The notes: a model not told the origin generated them from the sequence alone. A DNA stretch of 64,000 bases from Coprococcus eutactus (GCF_025149915.1 NZ_CP102278.1:682001-746000), one strand, 5' to 3'. Shown: positions 25,217 through 34,008, counted from the stretch's first letter. Numbers and translations are program-made.

Positions 25217-26316
25217 TGAATTATATTGAAGAGGGCAAGAAACCACCTAAATGTAAAAGTGTTATATCTACACCAGAAGAACTTGTAGAAGCATTAAGAC
25301 CGTTGATTGGTCAGGCGATACCTATGACGGGAAAATCAAGAACTGATGGATCAAATTTTAGAAAGATTGTAACCAATCATCTCTTATCAAATTATATGCC
25401 TGAGGCAGCGGATGAGTATGAAATTGTACCACCTAAACAAAAAGGAGTGCCAGCCTTCTTGCGAGAATATATAGATACATATATTGTTACAACGGGTAAT
25501 TCATATAACTTGCAAGTATGGAATAGAAATCCGAACAGTGCATCAGTGCAGGTTGATTTAAAGAATGGAGAAACTCTTTTGGCAAGCGATGTAAGATTTG
25601 TTCTCGGTAAGATAGATACAGATAATTGTATTGAATCTATAATTGTAATGACCCCAGATTATATTGAAAATAGGTTTGGAAAATTTGGTAAACCTACAGT
25701 TAAACAACAACTTATTATTTCTAATAAAAAACGTGAAGATATTATTCGCGATGGTGGTATGGTAATAGCTGATTCAAATTTGCCACAAGAACTTTTGGCT
25801 AGTGGTGACGAAATTATAAACGCTGATGTCAGTATAAAAGATGAACCTCAAAAGGTTTTGCCAATTGAGATTATAGATGAACGTATTACTGACAGTCTTA
25901 TTGGTGAAAAATTGGACATTTCCTTGTCTACAAAACAAAGAGGACAACAATTAGAGAGAATGGTAGCTTATCAATTGGGATATAGCGGTAAGCAAGATAG
26001 TCTTGAAGGTGGATATCCAGATATAAGAAATCAAATGTTGGAGGTTAAAGTACAAGATTCACCAACGATTGATCTAGGAAAGTATTCTCCGCAGTTTGAA
26101 GAACAGATAAATGATAATTTTACAACAAGAACTATTAGATATCTTATTGCATTGACTAATGCTATGGATGGTGCAATAGACGGCTTAATAATGTGTCCGG
26201 GAGAAGAATTGGGAAAAAGTTTTACTTATGTTGCAGAAAAAAGCTTTAAATGTCAACGGAGTATCCCGATGAGCTTTTTTGAAGAATTCAAAGGACAAGT
26301 AGTTTTTAATCCGTAA
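25216..26316 (+). CDS. Type II restriction endonuclease, PD-(D/E)xK
   Basis: A 366-residue protein whose C-terminal part holds a nuclease core: Gly-Tyr-Pro-Asp269 followed by Glu276-Val-Lys278, the PD...ExK metal site, with strand-helix surroundings (GYPDIRNQMLEVKVQDSP). The N-terminal 200 residues have no motif I know and may bind DNA. The ATG overlaps the methylase stop (TAATG), so translation is coupled. With the methylase it forms a complete restriction-modification pair; the recognition sequence cannot be deduced. Confidence 0.8.
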   Translation: MNYIEEGKKPPKCKSVISTPEELVEALRPLIGQAIPMTGKSRTDGSNFRKIVTNHLLSNYMPEAADEYEIVPPKQKGVPAFLREYIDTYIVTTGNSYNLQVWNRNPNSASVQVDLKNGETLLASDVRFVLGKIDTDNCIESIIVMTPDYIENRFGKFGKPTVKQQLIISNKKREDIIRDGGMVIADSNLPQELLASGDEIINADVSIKDEPQKVLPIEIIDERITDSLIGEKLDISLSTKQRGQQLERMVAYQLGYSGKQDSLEGGYPDIRNQMLEVKVQDSPTIDLGKYSPQFEEQINDNFTTRTIRYLIALTNAMDGAIDGLIMCPGEELGKSFTYVAEKSFKCQRSIPMSFFEEFKGQVVFNP

Positions 26317-26377
26317 CTTGGAGTATTCATTAATATGTCGTTATATATTTGAGGATTATGTAAAAAGGAGGACGAGT

Positions 26378-27652
26378 GTGAAAAAAATAAATGAATGTAT
26401 TGCTGAAAAATGGATGCATTATCTGGCAATAATCTTAATTTCAATTTCTGTTGTATGTGTATTGTTAGATATTGTACATATCTTTAATATAACATATTTT
26501 TATTCGCCGTATATTCTTTCTGTACCGGTCTTGCTAGCGGTAGTGTTAAAGTTGTTGTGCACACAAAGAGAAAGTCAAAAGGAAGTAAACGGATTATACT
26601 ATGCGTTAGTTTTAGCGTCTGTTGAATATCTAATGCTTGTTTTAATAGATACAATGCTTTTTCCGGCAAAGATTAAAATTGTTATTTACATGATAACCGC
26701 TCTTTATATGCTGATATACAGCAAAATTAAAGGAGCAAAGACAAGTGGGATGGAAGGTGAAGAGGATAAACAAGAGAGGAAAAAGAAAATATTTAGTTTG
26801 TATTATATAAATACTGAAAAAGTATACGAGATAGCAATGCTTTTGAATAATCGAATTGTTACTAGTGGAACAAGTGAAAATGAATCGGAATCGACGCTTG
26901 AGAAACAAACTAATATTGGTATTAATAGTAATCTGAAATATTTAGAGAGCGTAAAAGGTGAATTAGGATTGTCTCAAAATATTCAAATTCATAATGGCAT
27001 GAAAAGTAAGGTGCTTGAAAACTTTGATGTAAAGACTACTAAATCAAATATGCTTGCGAGTATTATAGCCAAAGCAAATGTGTATGAAGGAAATGAAAAT
27101 ATTAATTTAGGTGATTTGATTTTATTGAAGAATGCATCCTTAGTACTTTTGAATGCTGAAGAGTCCTATGCTGTTACTAAAATGATATTAAACGGAGCAT
27201 TTAAGGATACGAAAATTAGCAGTAATTCAGATGACATGAAAATCGAATTTGATTTATCAGCAATGATAAACTCTTTATTAAAGGATTGTGCCTATGAGTT
27301 GGGATGTATCGTTGGTGATAAGAAATTTTTATTAACAATTCCAATGACATTTGAAAATGATTTTGAGAATTCTTATAATATATATGATTTACAGGTTGGT
27401 ACTGTAACTGTTGTAGGAATTTATAGAGGAAAACGTCAGTATGAAAAAAGATTAAGTTTACAAGAAATTTTTTCGGAAAATAATGAACAGAAGAAAGTGC
27501 ATACTTATGAGAACGATGATTACCGATTACAATCCTCTGCGAAAGGTAAAGAAGAAATGTTTGATGATATAAACAATAAAGGTAAGCAATCTGGAGAATT
27601 CCAAGAGGTTATAGATGTGATTGCAGTGATTCAGGAGATTAATGCAAAATAG
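26378..27652 (+). CDS. Four-TM membrane protein, DUF6414-like cytoplasmic domain
   Basis: A 424-residue protein: four hydrophobic segments in residues about 12-118, then a soluble domain of about 300 residues starting at KKIFSLYYINTEKVYEIAMLLN and ending in a polar tail. The start of this soluble part recalls proteins of the DUF6414 type, though I am not certain. The GTG at 26378 is used because AAAGGAGG lies 6 bases before it. It follows the endonuclease gene by 61 bp, and the AAA+ ATPase gene overlaps its end by 11 bp, so the two are likely a membrane sensor/ATPase pair. Confidence 0.6.
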   Translation: MKKINECIAEKWMHYLAIILISISVVCVLLDIVHIFNITYFYSPYILSVPVLLAVVLKLLCTQRESQKEVNGLYYALVLASVEYLMLVLIDTMLFPAKIKIVIYMITALYMLIYSKIKGAKTSGMEGEEDKQERKKKIFSLYYINTEKVYEIAMLLNNRIVTSGTSENESESTLEKQTNIGINSNLKYLESVKGELGLSQNIQIHNGMKSKVLENFDVKTTKSNMLASIIAKANVYEGNENINLGDLILLKNASLVLLNAEESYAVTKMILNGAFKDTKISSNSDDMKIEFDLSAMINSLLKDCAYELGCIVGDKKFLLTIPMTFENDFENSYNIYDLQVGTVTVVGIYRGKRQYEKRLSLQEIFSENNEQKKVHTYENDDYRLQSSAKGKEEMFDDINNKGKQSGEFQEVIDVIAVIQEINAK

Positions 27653-28907
27653 AGAGATGAAAAAGAAAAAACTATTGTATTATGAAAAAGGTAAATTTGA
27701 TGAATTTGCAAAAAAGTTTCCAGAAGGGGAGAATATTGTGTACCCTATTTCCTATTTGACTAATCAAAATATTGCATTAAAGTATACAGGAATAAATGAT
27801 GTTGAGCATTTTGTTATTGATATAACCGTAATGGTAATGTCTGCTCTTGTGAGAAATGATTTGCGAATTATATATGAGGGATGGATTAATTCGTTAAATG
27901 AAGAAAACGAAGAAAATATTGATTATTGTGTGGAAAAAACCTTTTTGCATGAAGCCTGTGATGTGTTTAGCTATTATTTTGAAAGAGATGAGGAATGCGA
28001 TAAAGTGTTAGATAAGGCTGAAGAAACTCAGGAGGAGACACAAGAAGAAAAGGAAGCGTTTTCTATTATTGATTGTAATAAAGAGAAATTTGATTCTATT
28101 ATAGAACAGTTTGATTTGCAGTTATATGGGCATGAGAAGTTTAAAAAGGATTTTAAAGACCAGATAGAGGCATTTATTTTACTACATAGAATGAAAAGAA
28201 AGAAAGTTTTTTCCTTGCTGTTATGTGGTAAATCAGGAGTAGGAAAAACGGAAGTAGGAAGAATTTTACAGAGAGAGATGTACCCGGATGAACCACCGAT
28301 AAAAATTAATTTTGGGAATTATTCAGGTAAAGGTTCTTTGTGGAGTTTAATTGGTTCTCCCAAAGGATATGTTGGAAGTGAACAAGGTGGAGAGTTGACA
28401 AATAAGATTTTGCACAGTAAGTCGAAAATTATTGTAATCGACGAGTTAGATAAGGCGGATGAAGCTATATTTACATTCTTTTATGAAATGCTAGAAGATG
28501 GTCAATATACTGATTTGGACGGAAAAGTTATTGATTTGGATGGGTATATAATCGTTTTCACAGCAAATTTAAATAATACCAATTTTAAGGATATGATTCC
28601 AGAACCTTTGTTTTCTAGATTTGATATGACATATGAGTTTCAACCTTTATCTTATGCAGATAAAGTGCAATTTGTTTCGGATTTTACTGATAAACTAATA
28701 GAAGATTATACGGAACATATTGGTGTGATAGATAAAACTACTATAAAAAATCAAATAGTAGAAGAAAATTATCAGAACTATGATAATTTGAGAAGCATAA
28801 AGCGTAATGTTATGAATCGTTTTGTTGGATTAGTGGGAAAGAATAGTGCATGGAAAGAATATGTAAATAGCGAGAAAGGTGAGCAAGAGTCAGTGACAAC
28901 AAAATGA
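27642..28907 (+). CDS. Clp-like AAA+ ATPase (AAA_2)
   Basis: A 421-residue ATPase. About 140 residues of unknown N-terminal domain with an acidic EET-rich linker precede a single AAA+ module: Walker A GKSGVGKT (residues 196-203), the GSPKGYVG pore-type motif of ClpA/B second modules, Walker B VIDELDKA (Asp267, Glu268), sensor 1 TANLN, and an arginine finger region FSRFD. No Clp N-domain, M-domain or ClpP-binding loop is evident. AGGAG is 4 bases before the ATG, inside the membrane-protein gene. It ends 107 bp before attR. Likely remodels or disassembles a target protein, possibly with the membrane protein. Confidence 0.75.
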   Translation: MQNREMKKKKLLYYEKGKFDEFAKKFPEGENIVYPISYLTNQNIALKYTGINDVEHFVIDITVMVMSALVRNDLRIIYEGWINSLNEENEENIDYCVEKTFLHEACDVFSYYFERDEECDKVLDKAEETQEETQEEKEAFSIIDCNKEKFDSIIEQFDLQLYGHEKFKKDFKDQIEAFILLHRMKRKKVFSLLLCGKSGVGKTEVGRILQREMYPDEPPIKINFGNYSGKGSLWSLIGSPKGYVGSEQGGELTNKILHSKSKIIVIDELDKADEAIFTFFYEMLEDGQYTDLDGKVIDLDGYIIVFTANLNNTNFKDMIPEPLFSRFDMTYEFQPLSYADKVQFVSDFTDKLIEDYTEHIGVIDKTTIKNQIVEENYQNYDNLRSIKRNVMNRFVGLVGKNSAWKEYVNSEKGEQESVTTK

Positions 28908-28912
28908 CAATA
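28893..28912 (+). promoter_or_regulatory. Putative integrase arm-type site (right)
   Basis: Direct repeat of 16395-16414 with two mismatches; it overlaps the last codons of the AAA+ gene. A partial inverted repeat (GTAGAAATCAG / CTGGTTTCTAC) lies between it and attR. Confidence 0.55.
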
Positions 28913-29014
28913 CAATCCCTTAAGAATCCATGCAACACGTAGAAATCAGACAAAACTCCCTGGTTTCTACCAGCAAAACCAACGAAAAACACCACATAAC
29001 AACTTGGCAAAGAG

Positions 29015-29026
29015 GAGTTTGAATAA
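29015..29026 (+). other. attR: 12-bp core copy
   Basis: GAGTTTGAATAA, identical to the guaA 3' end at 16326-16337. It has no coding role here. The following bases lead directly into a terminator hairpin, as expected if the native guaA 3' flank begins after this copy. Confidence 0.85.
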
Positions 29027-29032
29027 CGGACT

Positions 29033-29076
29033 AAAATGCCGAAAGCCTGTATTTATGCGGGCTTTCGGCATTTGTT
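29033..29076 (+). terminator. Terminator beyond attR (probable native guaA terminator)
   Basis: AAATGCCGAAAGCC pairs with GGGCTTTCGGCATTT and is followed by a T-rich stretch. Placed right behind the core repeat, it would have ended the guaA transcript before the element inserted. Confidence 0.8.
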
Positions 29077-29350
29077 TTATCAAATGGCTCTAGTTTGGCT
29101 CTATTTGTGGGCGGGATAAGGGTTGCGAAAGCACTGATGGAGAAATAAAGACATAATGGTAAGAGAAAAGTGATATATGCATCTTGGAAGCACAGGAATA
29201 CTGAAAATTATAAGTTCAGCTGGAACAAAAAGTATGTTATGTACTGGAGAATTCCGGGGATCTGTGGGGAGTAATTGCGGGAAAAAAGGGAAAAGCGTAT
29301 AATGCAAGAAAATAATGTTTTCACAGTGTAAAATAGAGGAGAGAACTATC
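29077..29350 (+). other. Intergenic region after attR, with promoter
   Basis: About 270 bases without a supported gene. A promoter is visible: TTGCGG (29275-29280), 17 bases, TATAAT (29298-29303), reading into the response regulator gene. Confidence 0.6.
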
Positions 29351-30034
29351 ATGCAGAAAATACTGATTGTAGAAGATGATACAAATATCAATAATCTGCT
29401 TCAGGAAGCATTATCCAAAGCAGGCTATTCCTGTGAGCAGGCGTTTTCCGGAACTGAGGCAAAGCTGCTTTTGAATATGCAGGAGCATAGCTATGCACTG
29501 ATGTTGCTGGATTTGATGTTGCCGGGAATTACAGGAGAAGCAGTTCTGGAGGAAATACGGAAAAAGGGAAATCTTCCGGTTATTGTTTTGACTGCGAAAG
29601 ATAGCTTGGATGAAAAGGTAAAGGTTTTAACTAGTGGGGCTGATGATTATATAACGAAACCTTTTGAAATCAGAGAGGTACTGGCAAGAATTCAGGTACA
29701 GCTTCGTCATACAGAAGAAAAGGAAATAAAAGAATCTAACCTTTCGTTCAGAGAGATGGTATTGAACAAAGCTACTTTTCAGGTCAGCATTGGTGGAAAA
29801 ATACTTCCTAAGATAACAAGACAGGAGTTTGCGATTTTAGAATTACTGCTCAGAAATCCGAAGCAGGTTTTCAGTAAAGAGGACATTTTTGAATATGCGT
29901 GGGACGAACCATATATGGGTGAAACAAAAACTCTGGATGTACATATAAGCAATATTCGTAAAAAGATAAAAACAGTTACATCTGAGGAATATATTGAAAC
30001 AGTCTGGGGAATCGGTTATCGTCTTCATCTATAA
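29351..30034 (+). CDS. OmpR-family response regulator
   Basis: A 227-residue regulator: receiver domain with phospho-acceptor Asp54 in LLDLMLPG and the switch Lys in KPFE, then a winged-helix DNA-binding domain (residues about 128-225, ending TVWGIGYRL). AGGAG lies before the ATG at 29351. It heads an operon with an ABC transporter and a histidine kinase, the BceRS/BcrR-like arrangement for peptide-antibiotic response. It likely activates its own operon. Confidence 0.9.
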   Translation: MQKILIVEDDTNINNLLQEALSKAGYSCEQAFSGTEAKLLLNMQEHSYALMLLDLMLPGITGEAVLEEIRKKGNLPVIVLTAKDSLDEKVKVLTSGADDYITKPFEIREVLARIQVQLRHTEEKEIKESNLSFREMVLNKATFQVSIGGKILPKITRQEFAILELLLRNPKQVFSKEDIFEYAWDEPYMGETKTLDVHISNIRKKIKTVTSEEYIETVWGIGYRLHL

Positions 30035-30121
30035 TCTTTACTCTTTTTTTACTATTTATTTGCGTTTGATTAGGATTATTCCTTTATGATAAATGCAGAT
30101 AAGAAAAAGGAGATGAAAAAC

Positions 30122-31039
30122 TTGAGCGAAATGTTATTGGAAACAAGAAATTTGACTAAGCAATATGGACACCATAAAGCTGTGGACAGTGTCAATATGC
30201 ATATTAAAAAAGGTGCTATTTATGGTTTTATCGGTCGGAATGGAGCTGGGAAGACAACTTGTCTGAAGATGATCAGTGGACTTTCCAAGCCAACTTGTGG
30301 AGAAATCGAGATGTTCGGATACAAGGGAAAAGATTTGCAAAAAGTTCGATCACGGATAGGATGTCTGATTGAGGCACCGGGACTTTATGGAAATATGACT
30401 GCATATGAAAATCTGAATATCAAATGCAAGCTGTTTGGAATAAAGAAAAAAAGTTATATTGAAGAAATATTGAGAATTATCGGTCTGGAGAATGTGGAAA
30501 AGAAAAAAACAAAACATTTTTCACTTGGAATGAAACAGCGTTTGGGAATTGGTCTTGCTTTGGTTGGAGAACCAGATTTATTAGTTCTTGATGAGCCAAT
30601 CAATGGATTGGATCCACAGGGTATTGCAGAGATCCGGGATACGATTCAGAGACTTCAGAAAGAGAAGAATATGACAATATGCATTTCCAGTCATATTCTT
30701 GGGGAATTATCGAAGATTGCTACTGATTATGGAATTATTCATAATGGAAGTTTATTACAGGAAATTACAAGAGAAGAATTAATAAGAAGATGCAGTGAAC
30801 GGATAGAGTTGACATTGGATCATCCGAAACAGGCGATTCCGGTGCTGGATTCTATGGGATTTACCAACTATCAGGTAACAGATAAAGAGCATATTCATAT
30901 TTTTGAACGATTGAATGAAAGTGCAGCGTTGAATATGGAACTTGCAAAGTCAGGAATTCCGGTAAAAGGGATTTCCATAACCAGTGAAGAACTGGAAACT
31001 TATTTTCTGAATCTGACGGGAGGTGCGGATCATGCTTAA
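30122..31039 (+). CDS. ABC transporter ATPase, BcrA/lantibiotic-immunity type
   Basis: An ATPase of about 305 residues: MLLETRNLTKQYG start region, Walker A GRNGAGKTT, signature FSLGMKQRLGIG, Walker B LLVLDEPINGLDP and H-loop ISSHILGEL. The sequence style matches bacitracin/lantibiotic self-protection ATPases (BcrA, LanF). The start is uncertain: the TTG at 30122 has AAGGAG 9 bases upstream, the ATG at 30086 has none, and the ATG at 30131 is too far from it. The permease gene overlaps its end. Confidence 0.85.
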   Translation: MSEMLLETRNLTKQYGHHKAVDSVNMHIKKGAIYGFIGRNGAGKTTCLKMISGLSKPTCGEIEMFGYKGKDLQKVRSRIGCLIEAPGLYGNMTAYENLNIKCKLFGIKKKSYIEEILRIIGLENVEKKKTKHFSLGMKQRLGIGLALVGEPDLLVLDEPINGLDPQGIAEIRDTIQRLQKEKNMTICISSHILGELSKIATDYGIIHNGSLLQEITREELIRRCSERIELTLDHPKQAIPVLDSMGFTNYQVTDKEHIHIFERLNESAALNMELAKSGIPVKGISITSEELETYFLNLTGGADHA

Positions 31040-31877
31040 TATAATAAAAATGGATTTATACCGGATGCTTAAAACCAAAAGTATGTATGTAATCTGGATC
31101 GTACTGGCAGCAATATTATTGATTACAACATCTTTATGCAAGACGGATTATGAGCTTTTGACTGAAAAGGATGCCATGAAACAGGAGCAGGTTACTGAAC
31201 CTACTGTGGATAATATTAATGTGGGAATGATGGTAACGCTGCCTACGGAGCCGGGAGAAAAGGTGACGGTATATGATATCTTTTTTGCCAATTCCCAAGG
31301 AAAATTGTATGCACTGCTTTTGGTGATTTTTACTGTCCTGTTTTCAACAGCGGATATCAGTAGCGGATATATTAAGAATATAGGAGGTCAGGTTAGAAAT
31401 AGAGGAACTCTGATTTTTTCCAGGGCAATTGCCTTGGCTGTCTTTACGGTACTGACAATGGCAGGTGCATTCTTATTTCAGGCAGCGGCGAATGGTATTG
31501 TTTTCGGGGAATTGGAATGGGGAAATACAAAGGCAATTTTATCTTATTTTGTGACTGAACTGGCTCTTCATTATGCACTTGTGCTGATTTGTATGGCGAT
31601 TGCAATTATTTTGAAAAATAATGTAATCAGCATGGTCATTGCTGTCTGTCTTAGCATGAATGTAATGACCATTGTGTATGGGGTGATCAATAGTGCTATT
31701 CAAAAAATAGGAATTCAGAATTTCCAGATTTATAAGTATACGATAACAGGAAAATTATCACTGCTTCCTATGAATCCGAGTGGAAATGAGTGTTTGGCGG
31801 CATTTGGTGTGGCAATAGTGTTCATCGTTATGATGATATCAGTAAGCAGTGTTGTTTTTCAAAAGAGGGATATTTAA
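31032..31877 (+). CDS. ABC-2 type permease
   Basis: A 281-residue membrane protein with six hydrophobic segments, the first at residues about 15-35, followed by an outer loop of about 65 residues. The pattern is that of BcrB/LanE-G-type permeases. GGGAGG precedes the ATG at 31032 and the start overlaps the ATPase stop. Lantibiotic-immunity systems usually have two permeases, while bacitracin BcrAB has one; with a single gene this looks like the BcrAB layout, probably as a homodimer. Confidence 0.85.
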   Translation: MLNIIKMDLYRMLKTKSMYVIWIVLAAILLITTSLCKTDYELLTEKDAMKQEQVTEPTVDNINVGMMVTLPTEPGEKVTVYDIFFANSQGKLYALLLVIFTVLFSTADISSGYIKNIGGQVRNRGTLIFSRAIALAVFTVLTMAGAFLFQAAANGIVFGELEWGNTKAILSYFVTELALHYALVLICMAIAIILKNNVISMVIAVCLSMNVMTIVYGVINSAIQKIGIQNFQIYKYTITGKLSLLPMNPSGNECLAAFGVAIVFIVMMISVSSVVFQKRDI

Positions 31878-31880
31878 CGG

Positions 31881-32789
31881 ATGTATATCGTAATTGGGAT
31901 ATTAGCAGGAATTATTATCTTACAATTTATTATTATGTGGAAATACCAGCGGCAGGTGAAAGACATCTGCCGCCAATTGGCGTTTATGATGAAACATGAC
32001 AGTAACATGTTGATTAACCATGAATTTGATGTGGGTGGAATAGGAAAGCTTTCTGACAAGTTGAATGAGCTTCTGGAACTGCGAAGAAAAGAGAAGCAGC
32101 ATTATCAGGAGAAAGAAGCTCTGATTGCGGACACTTATACAAATCTTTCTCATGATATCCGCACACCACTGACATCTTTGGACGGATATTTCCAGCTAAT
32201 GGAAGAATGTGAAAATATAGAGGATCAGAAACGTTATTTAAGCATTATCCACGAAAGAATTCATAGTCTGAATGAAATGTTGGAAGAACTTTTTATGTTT
32301 ACAAAGTTAAAAAACGGATCTTACAGTTTGGAATTGACATTGTGCTGTATGAACCGGATTTTGAAAGAAACAGTTTTTTCATACTATGATGAATGGGTAA
32401 GAATGGAAATTCGGCCGGATATTCAGATTACGGAAGAACAGTTGTATATACATGGAAACAGGCAGGGACTCCGCCGTGTTATCCAGAATGTGATAAAAAA
32501 TGGGCTGGATCATGGAGAAAAGAAGATTGGCATTGTGTTGGAACGTGATCAAAATCAGGCGGTGCTTAGAATTAGCAATCAGGTTACACATCCAGAACAG
32601 ATTAATATAGATCAGGTATTTGAGCGATTTTATAAAGCAGATGTTGCCAGAAGTAAAACATCTACTGGATTGGGACTATCTATTGCAAAGGAGTTGGTTA
32701 GTCGGATGGATGGAGAGATTGAAGCAAAAATAGAAAAAAAAGAGTTTATTGTTGAAATGAACTTTCCGATTGTAACCGATGCTAAATAG
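31881..32789 (+). CDS. Sensor histidine kinase
   Basis: A 302-residue kinase with a single N-terminal membrane segment (residues 2-20), no periplasmic sensor domain, H-box SHDIRTPL with His91, N-box NVIKNGLDHG and G-box STGLGLSIAKEL. Such short kinases lacking a sensor domain rely on the cotranscribed ABC transporter to detect peptide antibiotics. The gene follows the permease by 3 bp and pairs with the response regulator at the head of the operon. Confidence 0.9.
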   Translation: MYIVIGILAGIIILQFIIMWKYQRQVKDICRQLAFMMKHDSNMLINHEFDVGGIGKLSDKLNELLELRRKEKQHYQEKEALIADTYTNLSHDIRTPLTSLDGYFQLMEECENIEDQKRYLSIIHERIHSLNEMLEELFMFTKLKNGSYSLELTLCCMNRILKETVFSYYDEWVRMEIRPDIQITEEQLYIHGNRQGLRRVIQNVIKNGLDHGEKKIGIVLERDQNQAVLRISNQVTHPEQINIDQVFERFYKADVARSKTSTGLGLSIAKELVSRMDGEIEAKIEKKEFIVEMNFPIVTDAK

Positions 32790-32858
32790 TATTTTGCGAC
32801 GTAGAGGGATAATCAATAATTTTTATTTATCCTTGCAGGAGCATTAGCTCTTATGTTA

Positions 32859-32882
32859 GGGTACTCTTTAGGGAAAGTACCC
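32859..32882 (+). repeat. Hairpin upstream of the holin-like toxin remnant
   Basis: GGGTACT and AGTACCC flank a 9-base centre, between the kinase stop and the chimeric ORF. It could be the leader hairpin of a former type I toxin mRNA; there is no T-tract. Confidence 0.45.
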
Positions 32883-32924
32883 ATGACAGGGCGTTAAGTG
32901 TCTGGGGGTGCTTGCTTAGCGCCG

Positions 32925-33377
32925 ATGACGGCTTATGAGAGCATTTCGATTTTCATTGGGATATTAGCATTGTTGATGTCCTTTGGTAGCTTGATTGTAG
33001 CGTTGCTTGCGGATGTGTTCAACAGGCTTGGATATATGGAGCGTAAAGGTAGTGGATTTGGAAAGATTATTAGTGGATATGAATTTCAAATTAATTATAG
33101 TGAGGGTAAGAGACCAACATTTCGTTCAGATAGATATCAGTTTACTGTTGTGATGCCGAATTTGAACTACAGTGTTCCTCAAGATGTCCCTCAAGACAAA
33201 CTGGATGTGAAGATTCTGAATTTGATTCGTAAAGACAATAAAATTAGTACAGAGAAGATGGCAATTGCATTGGGTGTAAGCTCTAAAACAATTAAACGTC
33301 ATATAAAAGAAATGGATAATGTATGTTATGTTGGGCGCGGATTCAGTGGATATTGGGAAATTACGGATAAAGAGTAA
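32925..33377 (+). pseudogene. Chimeric ORF: holin-like toxin N-terminus joined to ATP-binding protein C-terminus
   Basis: The first 29 residues (MTAYESISIFIGILALLMSF...) are a complete-looking small membrane peptide of the putative holin-like toxin (Hol_Tox) type. From LLADVFNRLGYMERKGSGFGKI on, the ORF is the C-terminal end of an AlbA_2/HATPase_c_4-type ATP-binding regulator, with a winged helix (KISTEKMAIALGVSSKTIKRH) at the end. Both families can have LLA or LLAD at the joint, so a deletion between short matching sequences probably fused them. Upstream parts of the ATPase gene are missing. Expression is unknown. Confidence 0.65.
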
Positions 33378-34008
33378 TATGTAACAGAAACGATAGTAGA
33401 TGGGAAGGAAATGATAAGGTGAAAAAACATATCCGTTTAGTATTTTGAATGTAAGTTGATAGATTCCAATTTGTTTCATTGGAGAAAATTAAATTTTGCC
33501 AAATCATAATGCCAGTGTACGTTAAATATGCACTGGCATTTTTGTGGACAATTTTACAGTAATGTCTATGTATGGACAAGAGCTGATAAGTGAATATTGA
33601 TTTTTAATTATACGGTTGGTAAATTATAAGCAGATGGACATCTGTACATAAATATTAAGCTGGAGACCAGCCATGAAAAGTCAACCATAAATTAGCAGAA
33701 AAATTCTTCTTAAAAAAGCGACGAAAAAATATTTTATTATTTCGAGTTATCCGAAACAATTGTTAATGTAACTGCAATTTAATTCAGTCTATAGTGTAGG
33801 ATTTAAGTGCCTCCTATGATTAAATATGGATCATAGGAGGTCATATTTTATTGCAAAAGAAACCGATATGTAGAGAACTTTACTTATATAGCGATTTTAT
33901 ATATTATTGAAAAGCGTATATGTATTTAAAAACTACCTTCATTCGACAATATTAGATATTTACAAAGCACTAGATTATCGTAAATAATTAGAATTGGAGG
34001 TGAGTAAT
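33378..34008. other. AT-rich intergenic region with two hairpins
   Basis: About 630 bases without a supported gene. A terminator is at 33509-33545 (AATGCCAGTG/CACTGGCATT plus T-run). A second perfect dyad, CCTCCTATGAT/ATCATAGGAGG, lies at 33810-33840 and is followed by an AT-rich stretch. No RNA gene or att-like repeat was recognised. The low GC and missing genes suggest degraded mobile DNA. Confidence 0.55.
33509..33545 (+). terminator. Terminator hairpin
   Basis: AATGCCAGTG pairs perfectly with CACTGGCATT over a 12-base loop and ends in TTTTT. Confidence 0.8.

Larger units (their letters stand above)
16338..29026 (+). mobile_element. Integrated mobilisable element (IME-type) in guaA
   Basis: About 12.7 kb bounded by the 12-bp direct repeats. 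It carries an excisionase-like gene, Tn916-type tyrosine integrase, MobC, TnpV and MobV, an XRE regulator with divergent promoters, a restriction-modification operon and immunity-like genes. No type IV secretion genes are present, so it could at best be mobilised by another element. Near-identical 20-bp direct repeats just inside both ends (16395-16414 and 28893-28912) look like integrase arm sites. The MobV gene is frameshifted, so transfer may be lost. Confidence 0.85.

Noticed and set aside
16338..29026. Full conjugative element (ICE)
   Set aside because: Only mobilisation and integration genes are present; no VirB4, coupling protein or other secretion genes were found between the att repeats.
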